The position numbers were made by a program, and so were the translations under genes. From the NCBI RefSeq assembly GCF_965223285.1, contig NZ_OZ244997.1:3720001-3784000 (forward strand): DNA of 64,000 nt, written 5' to 3'. The DNA is from Leptofilum sp965223285 (GTDB lineage: Bacteria; Chloroflexota; Anaerolineae; Promineifilales; Promineifilaceae). The notes below the pieces were generated by a model. The model saw nothing but the letters and a program-made list of their open reading frames with translations, was not told where the DNA came from and ran no database searches. Positions 58,585-64,000 of the stretch are shown here, in pieces (the stretch's first letter is position 1; every line of letters starts with the position of its first letter).

Positions 58585-59559
58585 GTGACTCAAAAACGAA
58601 AATTATTAGATCGCGTGCGGGATGCTGTGCGTTTGAAGAATTACTCGTATCGTACAGAAAAAGCGTACGTTAATTGGGTGAAGCGTTACATTCTTTTTCA
58701 TGAAAAACGGCATCCAGAAGAGATGGGCCGAGACGAAATTGAAGCGTTCCTCACCCATCTTGCCGTTGAAGGTAACGTGGCCGCATCAACCCAAAACCAG
58801 GCGTTAAGTGCATTGCTGTTTTTGTACAATGAAGTGTTGTATAAACCGTTAGGCTTTGTTGAAGTAACATGGGCAAAAAAGCCAGTTCGCCTTCCGGTTG
58901 TTCTAACGAAAAAAGAAGTGAGTGCCGTGATGAAGCATCTTTCAGGGGCATCTTTGCTTGTAGTGCAGCTTTTGTATGGCAGCGGCCTACGCCTAACTGA
59001 GTGCTTGCGGCTACGAGTACAGGATGTGGATTTTGGCCAAAAAATTCTGTTTGTGCGCGATGGCAAAGGACAGAAAGACCGCACAACCACTTTCCCGCAA
59101 GTCGTAATTGCACCATTGCAAACTCACCTAAATCGTGTGAAACAGCTTCATCATCAAGATTTGCAGCAAGGGCTTGGTTATGCGCCACTACCAACTGCGT
59201 TGGCTAGAAAATACCCGAATGCAGAAATCGAATGGTTATGGCAGTTTGTATTCCCGTCTGCCAATTTGTCAAAAAATCCGCGCGAGGCAAATGAAAAGCT
59301 TTACCGTTATCATTTGCACGAAAGCACAGTGCAACGAGCGGTTAGGCAAGCTGCAAAATTGGCGAAAATTGGCAAGCGCGTCACGCCACACACGTTTCGG
59401 CACAGCTTTGCCACACATTTACTAGAAGTCGGCTATGATATTCGCACTATTCAGGAACTGCTCGGACACAAAGATGTAAAAACAACAATGATTTATACGC
59501 ATGTAGCCAATCGGGGTGTGTTGGGCGTGCGTAGCCCTCTGGACGAGCTTGCTTTTTAG
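58585..59559 (+). CDS. intI: Integron integrase IntI (tyrosine recombinase)
   Basis: 324 residues from GTG 58585; an upstream frame to 58492 runs through the attI repeats. Catalytic residues are in place: Arg in YGSGLRLTECLRLRVQDVDF, HTFRHSFATHLLE, LLGHKDVKTTMIYTHV with the Tyr. The IntI-specific extra helix between the boxes is present (LARKYPNAEIEWLWQFVFPS), which separates IntI from XerC/D. Ending VRSPLDEL is also usual. It joins cassettes at attI and attC. Direction is opposite to the cassettes, the normal layout. Confidence 0.96.
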   Translation: MTQKRKLLDRVRDAVRLKNYSYRTEKAYVNWVKRYILFHEKRHPEEMGRDEIEAFLTHLAVEGNVAASTQNQALSALLFLYNEVLYKPLGFVEVTWAKKPVRLPVVLTKKEVSAVMKHLSGASLLVVQLLYGSGLRLTECLRLRVQDVDFGQKILFVRDGKGQKDRTTTFPQVVIAPLQTHLNRVKQLHHQDLQQGLGYAPLPTALARKYPNAEIEWLWQFVFPSANLSKNPREANEKLYRYHLHESTVQRAVRQAAKLAKIGKRVTPHTFRHSFATHLLEVGYDIRTIQELLGHKDVKTTMIYTHVANRGVLGVRSPLDELAF

Positions 59560-59649
59560 TAACTCATGCTGCGCAGTGCAGATTTGTATCATGCGGGAAA
59601 TGACCTAGTGGCCAATGAGACGTCTGAAATCTTTTCTAGAGTCACCTTG

Positions 59650-60639
59650 TCACAAATTTACTTCCGTTCCTAGACCGAGCGCGATGGCGTTTGCCAAAGC
59701 GATACGGCCAGAGATGGCATCCTGGGCGGCGTTGCCGACGGATTTGAAGAAGGTGATTTGCTCGGGGCTGGTGCGACCTGGCTTGAGCCCGGCCACAATT
59801 TCGCCTAGCTCGGCGTGAATGTGGGCTTGGGTGATGAGGCCAACTTGCAGCGGCTGAATCAGGTCGCCCGCTTCTTCCCAGGCGGCTTCCCGTTGGTCTA
59901 CCACCACGAGGGCGCGCTGCACGGTTTCGGCGTCCATTTCCTGCATGGCGGGGGTGTAGGAGCCAACGCCGTTGATGTGGGCACCGGGGGCCACGTCCTT
60001 GCCGCTAAAGACGGGCTGGCTGCTGCTGGTGGCGGTGCAAATGATGTCTGCGCCGCGAACGGCCGTTTCCGGGTTACTCATAATCCGAATATTGTCAGGA
60101 ATAGGGCCAACGCCCCGCATCTCACGCGCAAACAAAACCGCATTTTCGTGCGTGGGGCTGTACACACGGACTTCGTTGATGTTGCGCACGGTGCAGACTG
60201 CTTCTAGCTGGGTGCGGGCCTGCACGCCGCTGCCTAGAATAGCCACTACGCTGGCATCTTCTCTTGCCAGCAAATCGGTAGCCGCACCAGACCCTGCGCC
60301 TGTGCGAATGGCTGTAAGCGTACCGCCCTCCATCAACGCCAACGGCCGTCCTGTTTCAGCATCCAGCACCAGAACGGCCGCATAAATTGTTGGTTCGCCC
60401 TGCTGTTTGTTTTTGGGGAAAACGGAGACCACTTTTACCGCTAAATCGTTGCTTTGCACCAAATAGGCGGACATTATCAGCGTAGTGCCACCTTGCGGAG
60501 CCACATCGACGTGACCGCGCAGCGGCACTTCCGCTTGCCCGGTAGAGAGTTGGGCGAAGGCTTGCTGCATGCCCTCGATGGCTTCCGCCATGGGCAAGGC
60601 GCGACGAACATCTTGGGCAGAAAGAATGCGCAATTTCAT
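59650..60639 (-). CDS. Ornithine cyclodeaminase / mu-crystallin family protein
   Basis: 329 residues from ATG 60639. Family signs: VKVVSVFPKN, LMEGGTLTAIRTGAGSGAAT, nucleotide-binding VAILGSGVQARTQLEA, DIICTATSSSQPVF, HINGVGSYTPAMQEMD. Members reduce imines or deaminate ornithine or alanine with NAD(P). The exact substrate is not readable. It is the first native gene right of the integron, and ACGGCCGT copies resume in it. Confidence 0.92.
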   Translation of the reverse strand: MKLRILSAQDVRRALPMAEAIEGMQQAFAQLSTGQAEVPLRGHVDVAPQGGTTLIMSAYLVQSNDLAVKVVSVFPKNKQQGEPTIYAAVLVLDAETGRPLALMEGGTLTAIRTGAGSGAATDLLAREDASVVAILGSGVQARTQLEAVCTVRNINEVRVYSPTHENAVLFAREMRGVGPIPDNIRIMSNPETAVRGADIICTATSSSQPVFSGKDVAPGAHINGVGSYTPAMQEMDAETVQRALVVVDQREAAWEEAGDLIQPLQVGLITQAHIHAELGEIVAGLKPGRTSPEQITFFKSVGNAAQDAISGRIALANAIALGLGTEVNL

Positions 60640-60720
60640 GATGGTTTCCTTTGTTGATCGTAGCTGGCGGCTAGCGGTTCGTTGCGAGTGGGTATCAAAC
60701 CAACCACCAGCCACTAATCC

Positions 60721-61929
60721 CTATTCAAATTGCCACACCAGAGGCGGGGGCCAGAAAGCATTACTGCGGACGGCCGTATCCAATTCATACACGCCGTAGG
60801 TTGTCGCGGCACAATCCCCGGTGGACGTGCAGCGCAGGTTGCCCGTTAGCCCAGCCAATTCCAGCGTGGTCAACTGCTGGCGCAAGGCTCCCCGGCCAAT
60901 AATCAGCGATCCATTCTGCCCGGCAATCGCCACCTCTTCAATGGCGTTCACAATAAGCTGGAGGGCATCGTAAGCGTAAGCTGAGGCACTGCTGGGCAAC
61001 GATTCATAACGATTTACCCAGGCCGCCTCAAAATTATCGTAGGCCGTGCCTGAAAGTGCTGGCCCGGTGACGTAAATCTCGCTGGGCAATTCGCCAAGCT
61101 GTCCAGCGAATTGCATGGTCCGCAAGCTGTCGCTGCCGAGCAAGATCATCCGGTTCAAGCTGTTGTTTTCGGCTAGCTGGTTAACAACGAGATTCCCCTC
61201 CGGCTCAAACAGTGCCAGATAAATTAACTCCGGCGCAGCGTCGGCAGCCTGGTCAAGCAAATCGGCTACCTCTGATTGCCCAAGCGTCAAAGTTCCCTCG
61301 TACACCACGCTGCCCCCTAGCTGAATGAACGTGTCGCTAAACTGTTGGGCCAACACGCGGTTAAATTCGGAGCTATCCAGGAAGACGGCCGTTTCGCGCA
61401 CCCCCAGTTCTTCATAAGCAAAATGGGCAGCCACGGTGGCCTGGTGTAAATGGCTGGGAACGGTGCGGAAGAAGGCGGGGTTTGCGTCTGCTGTCAGACT
61501 GGGGGCGGTGCTGGCCGGGGAGATGAGCAACCAATCATTGCGGCGCACCGTGGGCAAGACGGCCGTTGCCACGTCAGAACAAGCAGGGCCAATGATCCCC
61601 AGCAGAGCAGATTCTTCGTCGAGGGTTTGGATAGCTTCCAGCCCCACAGATGGGTCACAGCCAGAATCCAGCGGCAGCAGTTCGATATTGTGGTTCAGCA
61701 GTTCCCCGCCCCGGTTAGAAAGTGCCAAATTGATGCCGCGTGATAGCTCTTGCCCCCAAACGGCCGTATCGCCAGAGGTAGGCAGCAGCGTAACTAGCTG
61801 GATCGGACTGCCCGGGCGCACCACCGCACAGCCCAAATCATCCTCACAGCGAATAGGGTCTGATTGGCAACCAACGCTCAACCACAGCAATCCCAAACAA
61901 ATAAAAAGCCAGCCACGTTTCATATCCAT
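60721..61929 (-). CDS. Branched-chain amino-acid-type ABC substrate-binding lipoprotein
   Basis: 402 residues with a signal peptide and lipobox (LLWLSVGC). Periplasmic-binding type 1 fold of LivJ/LivK type: QLVTLLPTSGDTAVWGQELS, LLGIIGPACSDVATAVLP, WLLISPASTAPSLT, AYAYDALQLIVNAIEE. It should deliver an amino acid or similar solute to the transporter encoded upstream (livF, livG, livM). An ATG six bases later is an alternative start. Confidence 0.9.
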   Translation of the reverse strand: MDMKRGWLFICLGLLWLSVGCQSDPIRCEDDLGCAVVRPGSPIQLVTLLPTSGDTAVWGQELSRGINLALSNRGGELLNHNIELLPLDSGCDPSVGLEAIQTLDEESALLGIIGPACSDVATAVLPTVRRNDWLLISPASTAPSLTADANPAFFRTVPSHLHQATVAAHFAYEELGVRETAVFLDSSEFNRVLAQQFSDTFIQLGGSVVYEGTLTLGQSEVADLLDQAADAAPELIYLALFEPEGNLVVNQLAENNSLNRMILLGSDSLRTMQFAGQLGELPSEIYVTGPALSGTAYDNFEAAWVNRYESLPSSASAYAYDALQLIVNAIEEVAIAGQNGSLIIGRGALRQQLTTLELAGLTGNLRCTSTGDCAATTYGVYELDTAVRSNAFWPPPLVWQFE

Positions 61930-61940
61930 AAAAACAAAAA

Positions 61941-62007
61941 GCCACAGAATCCACAGAGATTTATGAGAACAGCAATTATCCTCTATTTTCTCTGTGACCT
62001 CTGTGGC
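61941..62007. repeat. 67-bp hairpin element (GCCACAGA/TCTGTGGC family)
   Basis: Arms GCCACAGA and TCTGTGGC with imperfect inner pairing, between livF and the binding-protein gene. Confidence 0.7.
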
Positions 62008-62027
62008 CTAAAAAGCAGTCTTAACTT

Positions 62028-62741
62028 TTACTCAATCCCCAAGTACGCTTTTTGTACCGTAGGGTCTTTTTGCAGCACGTCGGCCTGGTCGGTTAGCACG
62101 ATCTTGCCCGTTTGCAGCACATAGCCACGGCTGGCAATTTGCAACGCCATATGTGCGTTTTGCTCCACCAGCAAAATCGTCATACCTTCCTCGTTGATTC
62201 GCTCAATGGCCTCAAAAATGACGTCCACCAGCACCGGAGCCAGCCCCATCGATGGTTCATCCATCAGCAGCAGGCGCGGTTTGGACATCAATGCCCGCGT
62301 AACAGCCAACATCTGCTGCTCGCCACCAGACATGGTGCCTGCTAGCTGGGTGCGCCGTTCACCCAGGCGCGGGAACATCTCGTACGATTTTTCGATGTCG
62401 GCTTTGATAGTTTCCTTGTCGTTGCGATGAAACGCCCCCATTTCCAGATTCTCTTCTACGGTGAGCTTGGCAAACACGCCGCGCCCCTCAGGCACCATGG
62501 CAATCCCTTTAGAAACCCAGGCGTGAGCGGGGTGGGTAGATACATCTTCGCCATCAAAAATAACATGGCCACCGCGCGGCGTCATGAGGCCGCTGATGGT
62601 GCGCAAGGTGGTGGTTTTTCCGGCACCATTCCCGCCAATGAGGGTGACAATTTCACCCTCTTCCACGTTGAGGCTAACCCCTTTGAGGGCGTGGATGTTG
62701 CCATAGTAGGCATGGACGTCGTTGACTTCAAGTAATGGCAT
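62028..62741 (-). CDS. livF: Branched-chain amino-acid-type ABC transporter ATPase LivF
   Basis: 237 residues: Walker A IGGNGAGKTTTLR, signature MSGGEQQML, Walker B LLLMDEPSMGLAP; the short form ending VQKAYLGI is typical of LivF. It powers import together with LivG. Ten bases after the livG gene. Confidence 0.95.
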   Translation of the reverse strand: MPLLEVNDVHAYYGNIHALKGVSLNVEEGEIVTLIGGNGAGKTTTLRTISGLMTPRGGHVIFDGEDVSTHPAHAWVSKGIAMVPEGRGVFAKLTVEENLEMGAFHRNDKETIKADIEKSYEMFPRLGERRTQLAGTMSGGEQQMLAVTRALMSKPRLLLMDEPSMGLAPVLVDVIFEAIERINEEGMTILLVEQNAHMALQIASRGYVLQTGKIVLTDQADVLQKDPTVQKAYLGIE

Positions 62742-62751
62742 AAGATTTCAC

Positions 62752-63555
62752 CTATGTTTGTTCTTCGGTGGCGGTTAAAGCGGCCGTTGCCCCTTTACCC
62801 AGATATGCTTCGATCACGACGGGATTGCTTTGGATTTCATGAGGAAGCCCTTCAGCGATTTTACGGCCGTAATCCAGCACCGTCACTTTTTCAGAAATCC
62901 CCATCACCACCTTCATATCATGTTCAATCATCAAGACGGTAATTTCTAGCTCATCCCGCAGCCGCCGAATAAAATCTGTGGTTTCGGCCGTTTCGCGGGG
63001 GTTCATGCCAGCCGTTGGCTCATCCAGCAGCAGCAGTTTGGGGCGCGCGCCCAAAGCGCGGGCAATTTCCAGCCGACGCTGGTCGCCGTAAGGTAAATTT
63101 TTGGCCAGTGAATCTCCCATGCCCTTCAAACCAACAAATTCCAGCAGTTCTTGCGCGCGGCGAACCGTGTTTTCTTCCTCGCGGCGCACGCTGGGCAGCC
63201 CTAGCAGGGCACCAATCCAGTTAGATTTTAGGTGTGGTTCCTGCCCGACCATAATGTTTTCCAGCACGGTCATATTGTTGAACAGGCGAATGTTTTGAAA
63301 GGTACGTGAAATACCTAGCTGGGTAATTTCATATGATTCTAGCCCCACAACCGACTGCCCATTAAATTCCAGCGTGCCCTCATCAATCTGGTAAAAGCCG
63401 GTGAGGCAGTTGAAGAAAGTGGTTTTACCTGCCCCATTGGGGCCAATGATGCTGGCGATCATGCCTTTCGGCAGCACGAAATCAAAATGGTCGGTGGCTA
63501 CCAATCCGCCGAATCGCTTAACGACTTGGTTAGATACAAGGATGTTGTCGCTCAT
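62752..63555 (-). CDS. livG: Branched-chain amino-acid-type ABC transporter ATPase LivG
   Basis: 267 residues: Walker A GPNGAGKTTFFN, Q-loop GISRTFQNIRLFNNMTVLEN, LPYGDQRRLEIARAL in place of the signature, Walker B LLLLDEPTAGMNP, and the LivG-type end VIEAYLG. Forms the ATPase pair with LivF. Confidence 0.95.
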   Translation of the reverse strand: MSDNILVSNQVVKRFGGLVATDHFDFVLPKGMIASIIGPNGAGKTTFFNCLTGFYQIDEGTLEFNGQSVVGLESYEITQLGISRTFQNIRLFNNMTVLENIMVGQEPHLKSNWIGALLGLPSVRREEENTVRRAQELLEFVGLKGMGDSLAKNLPYGDQRRLEIARALGARPKLLLLDEPTAGMNPRETAETTDFIRRLRDELEITVLMIEHDMKVVMGISEKVTVLDYGRKIAEGLPHEIQSNPVVIEAYLGKGATAALTATEEQT

Positions 63556-63583
63556 GATGTTTACCTAAGAATTTGTCTTGCAT

Positions 63584-63647
63584 AGCCATAGAGAAAACGA
63601 GAATTTTGAGGAAGAACGCCCCCAGCCTCTCTGGGCTCTCTGTGGCT
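63584..63647. repeat. 64-bp hairpin element (AGCCATAGAGA/TCTCTGTGGCT family)
   Basis: Arms AGCCATAGAGA and TCTCTGTGGCT (one mismatch), between livG and livM. Confidence 0.7.
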
Positions 63648-63662
63648 AAAATCAGAAAGTCT

Positions 63663-64000
63663 TTAAGATTTGGCGGTGACGGGAACGGCCGTATCATCCT
63701 CCCCATCTCCCTGAATTTCACGCCGATGCACTTCTGAGGGCCACAACCCTTCCGGCCGGACTAACATCATCACGATGAGGGCAATGCCGTATAACAGCAG
63801 GCGGAACTCGGCAAATTCGCTCAGTAGCTGGGGAATGCCCACCAGAGCAAATGCGCCCACAATCACGCCAGGGATGCTGCCCAGGCCACCGACAATAATC
63901 AAGCTCAGTACGTTTACCGAGATGAGCAGCTCGAAGCTGGTGGGGAAGATGGAGCCGAGCTTGGCAGCAAAAATTGCTCCCGCCAACCCGCCAGACGCCG
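63663..64000 (-). CDS. livM: Branched-chain amino-acid-type ABC permease LivM, C-terminal part
   Basis: The frame is open to the window edge, so only the last 112 residues are seen. FELLISVNVLSLIIVGGLGS followed by IPGVIVGAFAL and RLLLYGIALIVMMLVRPEGL are the last membrane helices of LivM. A hydrophilic tail of about 25 residues follows. First visible gene of the operon livM-livG-livF-binding protein. Confidence 0.93.
   Translation of the reverse strand, partial: ASGGLAGAIFAAKLGSIFPTSFELLISVNVLSLIIVGGLGSIPGVIVGAFALVGIPQLLSEFAEFRLLLYGIALIVMMLVRPEGLWPSEVHRREIQGDGEDDTAVPVTAKS

Larger units (their letters stand above)
53440..59559. mobile_element. Chromosomal integron: intI, attI-like core and four attC sites
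   Basis: An integron integrase gene (58585-59559, +) is divergent from cassettes read on the minus strand. attI-like GTTAGGGC is at 58342. attC sites lie at 58193, 56727, 54892 and 53440. All four share the plan R-box, arm, one extrahelical base, arm, extrahelical A, apex arm. Every gene in the array is on the minus strand, as expected. The array contains eight genes, lower G+C than its surroundings by eye, and no ACGGCCGT copy. Edges: histidine-kinase stop on the left, the cyclodeaminase gene on the right. Confidence 0.93.
260..63692. repeat. Highly iterated palindrome ACGGCCGT (often AACGGCCGTT), about 89 copies
   Basis: The perfect 8-bp palindrome recurs through the window. My count by eye is about 89; roughly one or two would be expected from base composition. 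It lies in genes (mostly read as Thr-Ala-Val or Asn-Gly-Arg) and between genes on both sides, so neither codon use nor terminators explain it. Near variants (GCGGCCGT, ACGGCCGC, TCGGCCGT) also occur. Copies at 53192 and 60059 bound an empty stretch of 6.9 kb over the integron. It resembles the cyanobacterial HIP1 octamer in behaviour, not in sequence. Confidence 0.9.

Noticed and set aside
58342..58593. Minus-strand frame across the intI leader
   Set aside because: It spans the attI repeats and has no ribosome site or known family.
58585..59559. XerC/XerD or phage integrase
   Set aside because: The extra IntI helix and the attC array identify an integron integrase.

Overview
The window reads as chromosome from a Chloroflexota bacterium, probably close to the Anaerolineae. 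This is inferred from gene content only: a Dehalococcoides-like bacterial Elp3, SpoVS without other sporulation genes, a group 3b NiFe hydrogenase, an F420/LLM-type oxidoreductase, LysM/CARDB surface proteins and lipoproteins with Thr/Pro-rich 'TPTAT' linkers. No rRNA or phylogenetic marker is present to prove it. The native DNA carries a very abundant palindrome, ACGGCCGT. I counted about 89 copies by eye, roughly one per 0.7 kb, inside and between genes.

Layout. 1-4.7 kb: end of a nucleotidyltransferase, spoVS, a 780-bp non-coding stretch with DnaA-box-like repeats, and an MrfA-like helicase with an embedded HNH nuclease. 4.7-14 kb: LRR-Roc-COR protein with a death-like C-terminal domain, a hydrolase, small membrane proteins, an ECF sigma/anti-sigma pair, a LysM protein, and the first half of a heterodimeric ABC exporter. 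14-20 kb: a rearranged area in which a Fic gene separates the two exporter genes. Scraps of a second, diverged exporter gene lie on both sides of the intact one. 20-28 kb: surface protein, TspO-like protein and the hydBGDA hydrogenase operon with its protease. 28-37 kb: lipoprotein, AraC/LysE pair, MoxR-VWA pair, GNAT, tRNA-Glu and a Rph-like phosphotransferase. 37-50 kb: TetR-controlled membrane operon, LLM oxidoreductase, hicBA-elp3, a VapBC-like pair, a fused solute-binding protein, plsY, a JAMM protease, a fumarase/aspartase and a ferredoxin. 50-53 kb: nickel superoxide dismutase with its maturation protease, and a histidine kinase.

53.4-59.6 kb is the highlight: a complete chromosomal integron. 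An intI integrase gene is divergent from an array of minus-strand cassettes. Four attC sites share one folding plan: two paired arms with extrahelical bases, flanked by the core boxes. An attI-like core lies beside intI. The cassettes carry a possible graspetide (ATP-grasp RiPP) pair made of a 110-residue candidate precursor and an MvdD-like ligase, two toxin-antitoxin-like gene pairs, and two unknown proteins. The ACGGCCGT palindrome is absent from 53.2 to 60.06 kb, its longest gap in the window, which independently marks the array as foreign. 59.6-64 kb: an ornithine-cyclodeaminase-family protein and a branched-chain amino-acid-type ABC transporter (binding protein, livF, livG, start of livM).

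Short hairpin elements of several families (about 53, 62-64 and 64-88 bp) are scattered between genes. One 64-bp copy appears to sit in frame inside the helicase's HNH domain.
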